Source: an uncultured Planctomycetia bacterium (GTDB lineage Bacteria > Planctomycetota > UBA1135 > GCA-002686595). From it: a DNA stretch of 64,000 nucleotides. The notes under the pieces were generated by a model that worked only from the letters and a program-made list of their open reading frames with translations, was not told where the DNA came from and ran no database searches. The stretch spans positions 1 to 64,000 of the forward strand of contig CALKYE010000072.1 in assembly GCA_938003765.1 (NCBI GenBank), written 5' to 3'. The translations under genes and the position numbers were made by a program. Below are positions 25,235 through 33,054 of the stretch, in pieces; the stretch's first letter is position 1; each line of letters starts with the position of its first letter.

Positions 25235-26872
25235 CTAGAACAACGTGTAGATGAACGGCGCGATGAGCGGCGAGCTCGCGGCGACCACGAGCAGGCTCCC
25301 GATGCTCAAAAGTACCACGAGCAGCGGCATCAGGTACCAGTGGCCGCGCTTGACGAAGCTCGCCAGCAGCTCCGCGATGGTCGCGAGCCGCCGGCCGAGC
25401 TTGTAGGCCACGAACCCGAGCACGAAGGCCACGAACGCGCCGAGGATCCACCCGGAGTACGCGGCGGGGATCAGGCCCAGGAGCTGCCGTCCGCCGAGGA
25501 AGATCGTGAAGACCAGGGCCAGCATGCCGCCGACCTTGAGGGGCGCCAGCGCCTTGGGCTCATCGGGGTAGGTCCCGATGAAGATCACACTCAGCGCGAG
25601 CCAGAGCCCGACGAAGAGAGTCGCGACGAAGCGCCAGTCGGTCTTCTCGGCGACGACGACGCCGTACGGCAGTGCGGACGACGGTCCGCTGCCCGGGCCG
25701 CCGCTCGCGAGCTCCTTGCGCGCTTCGATGCGCTCGTGGAGGAAGTTCGCCAGCGCGACGTTGCCGTCGGCGTTGAGGTGCCACTCGCGCTCGCGCTCGA
25801 AGTAGAGCTTGCGCGACGCGCCTTCGCGGCGCAGGTGCTCGCGCGGATCGAGGACGTCGATGCCCTGACGCTGCGACGCGGCGACGAAGAAGTCGACGGG
25901 GCGATCCGGTGACCACGCGCTGTCGTCGAGGCCCTTCAGTCCCTTGTCCCAGGTCCGGAAGAACTCGCGCTCGTCCGCGTGGATGGCGCTCTTCGAAGGG
26001 ATCGGGACGACGGCGAGCGGGACGTTCAGGCCCTGGCACGCCTTAGCGAGCGCGAAGAGCGCGTTCTCGGCGCGAGCTTGCGCGATCGAGACGAAGTCGG
26101 GCGGCTGAACGAGCAGCGGCGCGAACTCGCCGGGCAGCTTGAGGCTCGTTCCAGCGACGGTGAACTCGCCGGGCGGCGGGGGAGCGATGAACGGCGCCAG
26201 CGTCAGCCCGAGGAACTTGACCAGGGCGAGCTGCTGCACCGCAGGAGTCGGACCGGGATCGACGAGCTGGCGGCGCTCCAGCGCGCCGTCGGGCCCGAAG
26301 CGCGGCTTGTCGAAGCGCGTGTAGCGCTCCTCGCCGCACCAGTAGATGTCGTTCTCGTACGGGAACAGGAGCACCATGTCCGGCGCGTACTCGCGCCCGC
26401 GCTCCATGAACCACACCACCGACTGGTCGACGGACCAGCCCTCGGTGCCGGCGTTGATGACCTCCACGGCGCGACCCTGCTCGCGGAAGCGCTGCTCGAG
26501 CAGTTCCACGAAGCTCTGCTCGCGCTGCACGGTGTAACCGAGCACGAAGGAGTCGCCCAGCGCGAGGATGCGCGCCGTCGAGGGGCGCACTCGGCCGGGG
26601 CCAGCCGCTTCATCGGGCGTCGTCGGGCGTGCGGGGCCTTGCGCCTCGTCTTCGCGCAGACCGTGCGAGTTGATCGCGAAGTCGATGCGCTGTCCCGCGA
26701 CGTTGCGCGTGACGCTCAGTCCGGGCGTCTTCGACCAGCCGGTGCTGGGGTCGAACTGATTCAGCGTCGGCTGCGGCCGGAACGCGGGGATCAGGCGCAG
26801 TCCGCCCTCGAACACGGCGAGTGCGATGAGAACGCTGACGAGCAGCGACAGGAGCACGTTGAGAGCGCGCAT
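25235..26872 (-). CDS. SGNH-hydrolase-like membrane protein with fused DUF5989-like tail
   Basis: A 545-residue protein. An N-terminal anchor helix (MRALNVLLSLLVSVLIALAV) leads to a periplasmic SGNH/AlgX-like domain with the nucleophile block LALGDSFVLG (S108) and the C-terminal catalytic block EWHLNADGN. There the usual D-x-H reads E-x-H. From about residue 400 there are several membrane helices, and the last about 50 residues end in APFIYTLF like the separate 43-residue DUF5989-like protein. It begins one base after the carbamoyltransferase stop, so the two are co-translated. A role in transferring or removing acyl/carbamoyl groups on a surface glycan is inferred, not shown. Confidence 0.8.
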   Translation of the reverse strand: MRALNVLLSLLVSVLIALAVFEGGLRLIPAFRPQPTLNQFDPSTGWSKTPGLSVTRNVAGQRIDFAINSHGLREDEAQGPARPTTPDEAAGPGRVRPSTARILALGDSFVLGYTVQREQSFVELLEQRFREQGRAVEVINAGTEGWSVDQSVVWFMERGREYAPDMVLLFPYENDIYWCGEERYTRFDKPRFGPDGALERRQLVDPGPTPAVQQLALVKFLGLTLAPFIAPPPPGEFTVAGTSLKLPGEFAPLLVQPPDFVSIAQARAENALFALAKACQGLNVPLAVVPIPSKSAIHADEREFFRTWDKGLKGLDDSAWSPDRPVDFFVAASQRQGIDVLDPREHLRREGASRKLYFEREREWHLNADGNVALANFLHERIEARKELASGGPGSGPSSALPYGVVVAEKTDWRFVATLFVGLWLALSVIFIGTYPDEPKALAPLKVGGMLALVFTIFLGGRQLLGLIPAAYSGWILGAFVAFVLGFVAYKLGRRLATIAELLASFVKRGHWYLMPLLVVLLSIGSLLVVAASSPLIAPFIYTLF

Positions 26873-26873
26873 G

Positions 26874-28664
26874 TCAGCTCACCATCTCCGTCACGCTGTC
26901 GCCTTCGTGCCGCAGGACGAAGCGCGTGTCCGCGATCTTCTTCTTGGCCTCCTTGCGGACCACGTAGTTGTTGAGGAACAGGTAGTCCATCCCGGAGAGG
27001 CTGAAGGTGTTGAAGGCGTGGCTGGGGTCTTCGACGATCGGCTCGCCCTTCAAGTTGAAGCTCGTGTTCATGATCACGGGCACGCCGGTGAGCTCGCCGA
27101 AACGCTTGATGATCGCGTGGTACGCCGGCGAGACGTCGGGGAACACCGTCTGGAGGCGGCCCGAGCCGTCTTCGTGGGTGATGCCCGGGAGCACGCTGCG
27201 CTTGTCCTGACGCACGGGCGCGACGTACAGCATGAAGCGCGCGGGGTACTGATCCGCCGCGTCGGGGACCTCGAAGAAGTCGGAGGCGGCTTCGACCGTG
27301 ACGCTCGGCGCGAAAGGTCGGAAGGGCTCGCGGAACTTGATGGTCGCGTTGAGCTTGTCCTTCATCTCCGCCTTGCGCGGGTCGGCGATGATCGAACGCG
27401 CGCCGAGCGCACGCGGACCCCACTCGAAGCGGCCGCGGAACCAGCCGCACACCGCGCCGTCGACCAGCGCGCGCGCGACGAAGTCGTAGAACTTGTCGTC
27501 GTCGGCGATGCGCTCGAACGGGATGTCGTACTTGCGCAGGAAGGCCTCGACCTCCGCGTCGGTGTAGCTCGAGCCGAGGTACGGGCTCGTGAGCACCGGT
27601 CCGCGCGGCTGCTTGAGCAGGTGGTTGTAGGCCCAGTACGCGGCGCCGACCGCGCCGCCGTCGTCACCCGGCGCAGGGTGCACGTACACGTCCTCGAACG
27701 GGCCCTCGCGCCACAGCTTGAAGTTGGCGACCGAGTTGAGCGCGACGCCGCCCGCCAGGCACAGGTTCTTCGAGCCGGTGAGCTCGTGCAGGTGCTTGAT
27801 CATCTTCATCAAGACCTGCTCGGTGACGACCTGGATCGAAGCCGCCATGTCGCAGTAGTACGGATCGAGCGACTTGTCGCCCAGCTTCGGATCGCGCGCG
27901 GGCTTGCCGAAGTGCCGCCCGAACGCTTCGGCGAGAGTCTGGTCCCGCGAGAAGTGGTAGGCGAAGTACTTCATGTCGTGCCACAGCGAGCCGTCTTCCG
28001 CGACGTGGATGAGCTTGTAGATCTCATCGACGAAGCGCGGCTTGCCGTAGGGGTGCATCCCCATGAGCTTGTATTCGCCCTCGTTGATCTCGAACCCGCA
28101 GTACGCGGTGAAGGCGGAGTACAAGAGGCCCAGCGAGTGGGGGAAGCGCAGCTCCTTGAGGATCTCGATCTGGTTGCCCTTGCCGTGACCCATGGTCGCG
28201 GTGCTCCACTCGCCCGCGCCGTCGACGGTCAGGATCGCGCTGTCCTGGAAGTGCGAGGTGAAGTAGCTCGACGCCGCGTGCGACATGTGGTGGTCGGCGA
28301 ACAGGAGCTTGGCGCTGGGCACGTCCAGCCGCTTCTGCATCATCGACTTGATCCACAGCTTGTCGCTGATCCAGCGCTGCATCGACTCGCGGAACACCGC
28401 CGCCGACTGCGGGAAGGTGCTCATGGCCGTGAGCAGCATGCGCTCGAACTTCACGAAGGGCTTCTCGTAGAACACGATGAAGTCCACGTCGTCGAGCGTG
28501 AGCCCGCCCATCTTCAGGCAGAAGTCGATGGCGAGGCCGGGGAACCCCGAGTCGTGCTTGCGGCGGCTGAAGCGCTCTTCCTCAGCGGCTGCGACGAGCA
28601 CGCCGTCCTTCACCAGGGCGGCGGACGAATCGTGGTAGTAGAACGACAGTCCCAGGACGTTCAT
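26874..28664 (-). CDS. O-carbamoyltransferase (NodU/TobZ/SxtI family)
   Basis: A 596-residue protein of normal family length. The Kae1-like N-terminal domain has LGLSFYYHDSSAAL (H11), AAEEERFSRRKHD, the metal-binding HHMSHAASSYF (H125, H126, H129) and TVDGAGEWS (D148). The YrdC-like C-terminal domain has GRFEWGPRALGARSI and IKFREPFRPFAPS. Family members convert carbamoyl phosphate and ATP to a carbamoyl-adenylate and pass the carbamoyl group to a hydroxyl. The ATG at 28664 overlaps the stop of the small upstream gene (ATGA). In this EPS context the acceptor is plausibly a sugar hydroxyl of the surface polysaccharide or its lipid-linked precursor; this is inferred. Confidence 0.92.
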   Translation of the reverse strand: MNVLGLSFYYHDSSAALVKDGVLVAAAEEERFSRRKHDSGFPGLAIDFCLKMGGLTLDDVDFIVFYEKPFVKFERMLLTAMSTFPQSAAVFRESMQRWISDKLWIKSMMQKRLDVPSAKLLFADHHMSHAASSYFTSHFQDSAILTVDGAGEWSTATMGHGKGNQIEILKELRFPHSLGLLYSAFTAYCGFEINEGEYKLMGMHPYGKPRFVDEIYKLIHVAEDGSLWHDMKYFAYHFSRDQTLAEAFGRHFGKPARDPKLGDKSLDPYYCDMAASIQVVTEQVLMKMIKHLHELTGSKNLCLAGGVALNSVANFKLWREGPFEDVYVHPAPGDDGGAVGAAYWAYNHLLKQPRGPVLTSPYLGSSYTDAEVEAFLRKYDIPFERIADDDKFYDFVARALVDGAVCGWFRGRFEWGPRALGARSIIADPRKAEMKDKLNATIKFREPFRPFAPSVTVEAASDFFEVPDAADQYPARFMLYVAPVRQDKRSVLPGITHEDGSGRLQTVFPDVSPAYHAIIKRFGELTGVPVIMNTSFNLKGEPIVEDPSHAFNTFSLSGMDYLFLNNYVVRKEAKKKIADTRFVLRHEGDSVTEMVS

Positions 28665-28870
28665 CAGCCCTGCCTCCGCGCTGCCGCCAGGTTTTCGTTG
28701 GCGCGCTTCCACTCGATCCAATTCGAGCGGCGCGGCTTGATGTGGAGCGGGTCGGCGAACAGTCGGTACAGGAGGGCGAAGGGGCCGAGCAGCCCGAAGT
28801 ACAGGACCGTCAGCAGCACGCGCGAGAGCATGCTGCCGAAGCGCTCGGAGAAGTGCAGGAAGGCTTGCAT
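28664..28870 (-). CDS. Small SxtJ-like membrane protein
   Basis: A 68-residue protein with one hydrophobic segment (about 13-36, MLSRVLLTVLYFGLLGPFAL) followed by LLYRLFADPLHIKPRRSNWIEWKRANENL. The ending resembles the C-terminal part of SxtJ-type proteins that sit next to carbamoyltransferases. It is the first gene of the minus-strand island and overlaps the carbamoyltransferase start by four bases, implying coupled expression. The function is unknown; a membrane adaptor for the cytoplasmic carbamoyltransferase is a reasonable guess. Confidence 0.7.
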   Translation of the reverse strand: MQAFLHFSERFGSMLSRVLLTVLYFGLLGPFALLYRLFADPLHIKPRRSNWIEWKRANENLAAARRQG

Positions 28871-29008
28871 GGCACGGCGGCTGGAGACGGCGCAACCCGG
28901 CGCAGCAGGGCGCCGGAGACCGTCAGCGGGTCCCGTTGGGGGGCTTGGAGCGGATGGAATGGAGGGAGAGCGACCGCAGGAAGGGCCGCTCGACGGAAAC
29001 GTCCAGCC

Positions 29009-29064
29009 AGTGTATCGGACGCGCGGCGTCGAGGTCGCGCGGACGAGGCCCGGAAAGTCTTTCC
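29009..29064 (-). promoter_or_regulatory. Possible promoter and operator of the carbamoylation island
   Basis: In the 252-base gap upstream of the island the minus strand has TACACT (29014-29009), a fair -10 match. There is no good -35 box at the right distance (CGACCT). Directly upstream lies a perfect 13-base palindrome, GGAAAGTCTTTCC (29052-29064). A weak -35 with an adjacent palindrome is the usual look of an activator-dependent promoter. No regulator can be named. Confidence 0.3.
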
Positions 29065-29122
29065 AGCGCGCGCCCGCCGAGCTGCTGCGGGACTCGAGCC
29101 GCTCCGCTCTCGCGCTCGCTCT

Positions 29123-30415
29123 TCAGCGCAGAACCAGCACGCCGCGCAGCACTTCGTTGCGGTCGATGCGGCGGTTGTTGTCCTCGTCGCGGAGGATGTC
29201 GAGCTCGAGCTGCGCCAGCGGCGGCTGCGAGGCGAGCAGGTCCGCGAGTTCGACCTCGGTGCGCGGCCGCTTCGCGCGAGCGGCGCCGACGACCTTGAAT
29301 GCGTCGAGCAGGTCTCCGCTCTGCAGGCCCAGCTCGCTCGCCGGTCCGCCGGGCGCGACGTCGCGGACGCGCAGGAATCCATCCCACCCGACGCCGAGGT
29401 ACTCAACGCTCATCCCCGTGCGCGCGAAGATCGTGCCCTTGGCGCGATCCCAACCGCGCAGCACGTAGTCGCGATCTCCGCTGGGGCCGGCGAGCGTGAA
29501 CGTGGTCGGTTGCTTGGGCGCGAGCGGCAAGCGTTGCAGCCGGTAGTCCTCGCCGCTCTTGATCTTCACGCCGTTGATCGCGAGCAGCTTGTAGCCGACC
29601 TCCATGCCGGCCTCGGCGGCGGGACTGCCGGGCACGACCTGGTTCACGCACAGCGTGGACTGGTCGTCGACCTCGAATCCGAACCAGGCGCGTGACGCCG
29701 CGGGAGAGAGCAGGTCGCGCAGCACCTCCTCGACGCGGTCCACCGGGATCGCGAAGCCGATGTTCTCGGCGCCCGCGCGGATCGCGGTGTTGATGCCGAT
29801 CATCTCGCCGAGGATGTTGAGCAGCGGACCGCCCGAGTTGCCGGGGTTGATCGCCGCGTCCGTCTGGATCAGCCCGTGGAACTTCAGCGGCGGCTGGGTC
29901 TCGGGCACTTCGAGTTCGCGATCCAGCCCCGAGATGATCCCTGCGCTGACGGTCTTGGTCTGTCCGAGCGGATTGCCGATGGCGACCACGGTCTCGCCCA
30001 GCATCAGGTCGCTGCTCGCGCCGCGCAGGATCACGGGCAGGTCGTGGTCCGCGTCGATCTTCAGCAGCGCGAGGTCGTCGTTGGGCGCGCTCGAGATGAG
30101 CTTCGCCGGACGTCGCCGCGGCGCCTGTCCCTCCTCGAACAACGTGACGTGGATGTCTTGCGCGTCCTGACCGACCACGTGGTGGTTGGTCACGATGTAG
30201 CCCGACTTCTCGACCACCACGCCGGAGCCGGTCACCGAGTCCCACTGCGCGCCGCGTCGGCCGAAGATGTCGATCACCGCCTTGGGGCGGCGCGCTTCGA
30301 TGTACACGACCGCGGGCGCGCACTTGCGGGCGACCAGCACGATCGGAGTGATGCGCGGATTCTCGAGCGGCGGCGTTTCCTGGAGCAGGGCGAGGGACAG
30401 CAGCAAGCTCAGCAT
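29123..30415 (-). CDS. HtrA/DegP-like serine protease with two PDZ domains
   Basis: A 430-residue S1C protease. A hydrophobic N-terminus (MLSLLLSLALLQ) acts as a signal. The trypsin-like domain has the triad H79 (VTNHHVV), D114 (NDDLALLK) and S194 (NPGNSGGP). PDZ1 (about 245-320) has VPGSPAAEAGMEVG and PDZ2 (about 330-400) has APGGPASELGLQSGD. The extreme C-terminus carries a 12-residue EF-hand-like loop, D410-E421 (DEDNNRRIDRNE), with the calcium-ligand pattern intact except Arg for Gly at position 6. It is expected in the periplasm for protein quality control. Transcribed alone on the minus strand; no clear promoter seen upstream. Confidence 0.92.
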   Translation of the reverse strand: MLSLLLSLALLQETPPLENPRITPIVLVARKCAPAVVYIEARRPKAVIDIFGRRGAQWDSVTGSGVVVEKSGYIVTNHHVVGQDAQDIHVTLFEEGQAPRRRPAKLISSAPNDDLALLKIDADHDLPVILRGASSDLMLGETVVAIGNPLGQTKTVSAGIISGLDRELEVPETQPPLKFHGLIQTDAAINPGNSGGPLLNILGEMIGINTAIRAGAENIGFAIPVDRVEEVLRDLLSPAASRAWFGFEVDDQSTLCVNQVVPGSPAAEAGMEVGYKLLAINGVKIKSGEDYRLQRLPLAPKQPTTFTLAGPSGDRDYVLRGWDRAKGTIFARTGMSVEYLGVGWDGFLRVRDVAPGGPASELGLQSGDLLDAFKVVGAARAKRPRTEVELADLLASQPPLAQLELDILRDEDNNRRIDRNEVLRGVLVLR

Positions 30416-30734
30416 GGCGGGCGACTCGGAGTGATCGTGGACGGGGGAGTCGACTGGGGTCGCGGCGAGCGCTCCAGTCGCAACGCACTACGCAGCGGGC
30501 GCAGGGTCGTGAGCGTCGCCGTCGCCGCACGTCGGCGTCGAACCAGGCCTCGACGCGGTTCGGAGCGGTGTGCGCGCGCAGCTTGGAAGCGCGCCGCGCG
30601 CGAGCACTCGTTCGACGCTCGAAGCGCCCGTCGGGTCGCGCTCCGCTGCGGGCGAGCGTTCGCTGCTGGCCGCCGTGTCGCGCGGCCGGCGGCGCTCAGC
30701 CGCGGCCCATGGCGCGCGGCGTTCGAAGGCGGGC
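30416..30734. other. Intergenic region without recognised gene
   Basis: These 319 bases lie between the start of the protease gene and the tRNA gene, both on the minus strand. I see no coding region with a credible start, no strong promoter boxes, no clear hairpin and no repeat. The open frames here are short, arginine-rich and typical of random G+C-rich DNA. The region should hold the protease promoter. Confidence 0.5.
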
Positions 30735-30811
<77 letters not shown>

Positions 30812-30870
30812 GACTCTTCTCGCTTCGCAACGCCGCGAGCGATGAGCTCGCCGCGTCCGAAGGGGCGCAG

Positions 30871-30899
30871 AGCTTAGGAGCGCGCTCGGGTCGCGACAA
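30871..30899 (-). promoter_or_regulatory. Promoter candidate of tRNA-Val
   Basis: On the minus strand TTGTCG (30899-30894), a 17-base spacer and TAAGCT (30876-30871). The predicted start near 30864 is about 53 bases before the mature tRNA 5' end, a normal precursor leader. Confidence 0.5.
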
Positions 30900-30927
30900 G
30901 CGCTTTCTTGCACGCCTCAGCGCGCAC

Positions 30928-30955
30928 TTTGCCGCTGAAGAGCGCCTGCTAGACT
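30928..30955 (+). promoter_or_regulatory. Promoter candidate of the alanine dehydrogenase gene
   Basis: TTTGCC (30928-30933), a 16-base spacer and TAGACT (30950-30955) on the plus strand, about 105 bases before the ATG at 31062. TAGACT matches four of six consensus -10 bases; the -35 is weaker. Confidence 0.4.
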
Positions 30956-31061
30956 CCCGCGCTTCGAATCACCCCCGACCCGCGCGCGACCGGCCGTTCC
31001 TCCGTGATTCGGCACGCCCGGTGCGCCGCGCGAGTCCTCGCTCCCGAGAAGAGTTGTCCCC

Positions 31062-32183
31062 ATGCGCGTTGGCGTCGTCCGCGAGATCAAAGCCCAGGAA
31101 AACCGTGTCGCCCTGACCCCGGCCGGCGCCGAGCGCCTCGTCGCTGCGGGCAACGAAGTGTGGGTCGAGACCCAGGCCGGCGTGGGGAGCCTCCTGCCCG
31201 ACGAAGCCTACGTTCACGCCGGAGCGCGCATCGCCCCGAGCGCCGCGGAGGTCTGGAAGAACTGCGAGATGGTGCTGAAGGTCAAGGAGCCGCTCGCCTC
31301 GGAGTGGCCGCACATCCGCGCCGGTCAGACGCTGTTCACCTACTTCCACCTCGCCGCCGATCGCGCGCTGACGGAGGCCATGGTGAAGACCAAGGCCAAC
31401 TGCTTCGCGTACGAGACGCTCGAGGTCGGCCGCTCGCTTCCGCTGCTCACGCCGATGAGCGAAGTCGCCGGTCGCATGGCGATCCAGGCCGGCGCGCAGT
31501 GGCTCGAGCGCTCGCGCGGTGGCTCCGGAATCCTGCTCGGCGGCGTTCCGGGCGTCGATCGCGCGCACGTGCTGGTGCTCGGCGGCGGCGTGGTCGGCAC
31601 CCAGGCCGCGCGCATGGCCTGCGGGCTCGGCGCGGACGTCACGATGATGGACGTCAACCTCGATCGACTGCGCTACCTCGACGAGGTGATGCCCAAGAAC
31701 TGCCGGCTGCTGTACTCGACGCCGATCGCGCTGCGGGAGCTGCTGCCCTGGGCCGACCTGGTGATCGGCGCGGTGCTGATCCCGGGCGCCGCGGCGCCCA
31801 AGCTGATCCGCCGCGAAGACTTGAAGCTGATGAAGAACGGCAGCGTGATCGTCGACGTGGCGGTCGACCAGGGCGGCTGCATCGAGACCTGCAAGCCCAC
31901 CACGCACGCCGAGCCGACCTACGTCATCGACGGCGTGATCCACTACTGCGTGGCCAACATGCCCGGCGCCGTTCCGCGCACGAGCACCTTCGCGCTGAAC
32001 AACGCGACGTTGCCCTACTCGCTCGAGCTGGCGCGACTGGGCGCCGCGCGCGCGATCCAGGAGAACGTTCCGCTGCGAACCGCGGCGAACGTCATCGCGG
32101 GCGAGGTCACGTACTCGGCGGTGGCCGAGACGTTCGGGATGAAGTTCACTCCCGCGCTCGAGGCCGCGGCGCGTCTGCGCTAG
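31062..32183 (+). CDS. ald: Alanine dehydrogenase
   Basis: A 373-residue NAD-dependent enzyme that interconverts L-alanine and pyruvate plus ammonia. Family signatures are at their usual places: MRVGVVREIKAQENRVALTP at the N-terminus (including the catalytic Arg/Lys region), KVKEPLASEW, FTYFHLAAD with the active-site histidine, the Rossmann loop LVLGGGVVGTQAA around residue 172, and DVAVDQGGCIET. The length equals the common ~370 residues. It is cytoplasmic, with its own promoter candidate; uppP follows after 15 bases, perhaps by read-through. Confidence 0.96.
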   Translation: MRVGVVREIKAQENRVALTPAGAERLVAAGNEVWVETQAGVGSLLPDEAYVHAGARIAPSAAEVWKNCEMVLKVKEPLASEWPHIRAGQTLFTYFHLAADRALTEAMVKTKANCFAYETLEVGRSLPLLTPMSEVAGRMAIQAGAQWLERSRGGSGILLGGVPGVDRAHVLVLGGGVVGTQAARMACGLGADVTMMDVNLDRLRYLDEVMPKNCRLLYSTPIALRELLPWADLVIGAVLIPGAAAPKLIRREDLKLMKNGSVIVDVAVDQGGCIETCKPTTHAEPTYVIDGVIHYCVANMPGAVPRTSTFALNNATLPYSLELARLGAARAIQENVPLRTAANVIAGEVTYSAVAETFGMKFTPALEAAARLR

Positions 32184-32198
32184 CGCGAGCCAGCGCTG

Positions 32199-33026
32199 AT
32201 GGAATGGTGGCAGGCCTTCGTCCTCGGACTCGTCGAGGGCCTCACGGAGTTCCTGCCGGTCAGCTCCACCGGCCACTTGATCCTCACCGAGCGGCTGCTC
32301 GGTCTGTCCGCCAGCGCGTCCGCGCACGCCTTCGCGATCTGCATCCAGGCGGGCGCGGTCGCCGCCGTTCTGGGCCTGTACTTCCGACGCGTGCGAGCGA
32401 TGGCGCTCGGCATGCTCGGCGCCGACCCTCAAGGCCGGCGCACGGCGCTCGCGGTGCTCGTTGCATTCGCGCCCGCCGCGGTGGTGGGCGTCGCGTTCGA
32501 TGACGCGATCGAGGCGAAGTTGTTCGGCCTGTGGCCCGTGGTCGTCGCCTGGTTCGTCGGCGGCGCGGCGATTCTGATCGTCGCGCGACTGCGTCCGGCG
32601 CGCGCGCAGGGCGCAGGTCTCGAGCTCGAGGCGCTGAGCCTGCGCATGGCGGTGCTCATCGGACTCTGCCAGTGCCTGGCCCTGTGGCCCGGCACGAGCC
32701 GCAGCCTCGCGACGATCGTCGGCGGCGTGCTCGTCGGACTCCGTCTGGGCGCGGCCGTCGAGTTCAGCTTCCTGCTCGGACTCGTCACGCTGAGCGCTGC
32801 GACGGCGTACAAAGCCCTCGACCAGGGCAGCGCGATGCTCGCCGACTACGGGCCGGCGCCGCTCGCGGTCGGCTTCCTCACCGCGCTCGTCTCCGCCTGG
32901 GTCAGCGTGCGCTGGATGGTGGGGTACCTCGAGCGCCGCGGCCTGGAGCTCTTCGGCTACTGGCGCGTCGCGCTCGCGCTCGCCGTCGGGCTCGCGCTGT
33001 GGAGCGGACGGCTCCAGAGCGCGTGA
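32199..33026 (+). CDS. uppP: Undecaprenyl-diphosphatase
   Basis: A 275-residue integral membrane enzyme of the UppP/BacA family. It dephosphorylates undecaprenyl diphosphate to recycle the lipid carrier for peptidoglycan and EPS. The two signature motifs are present: EGLTEFLPVSSTGHLIL (about residues 13-29) and PGTSRSLATIVGG (about 164-176). About eight hydrophobic segments are visible. It follows ald by 15 bases and ends convergently with the amidase gene. It links the housekeeping core to the two EPS blocks, which consume the same carrier. Confidence 0.95.
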   Translation: MEWWQAFVLGLVEGLTEFLPVSSTGHLILTERLLGLSASASAHAFAICIQAGAVAAVLGLYFRRVRAMALGMLGADPQGRRTALAVLVAFAPAAVVGVAFDDAIEAKLFGLWPVVVAWFVGGAAILIVARLRPARAQGAGLELEALSLRMAVLIGLCQCLALWPGTSRSLATIVGGVLVGLRLGAAVEFSFLLGLVTLSAATAYKALDQGSAMLADYGPAPLAVGFLTALVSAWVSVRWMVGYLERRGLELFGYWRVALALAVGLALWSGRLQSA

Positions 33027-33054
33027 GCTGACCCGCGCGGCGAAACGCTCCCGT

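Noticed and set aside
26826..29468. A long plus-strand open frame across the carbamoyltransferase gene.
   Set aside because: It is a mirror of the minus-strand coding sequence; the minus strand shows conserved family motifs and gene overlaps.
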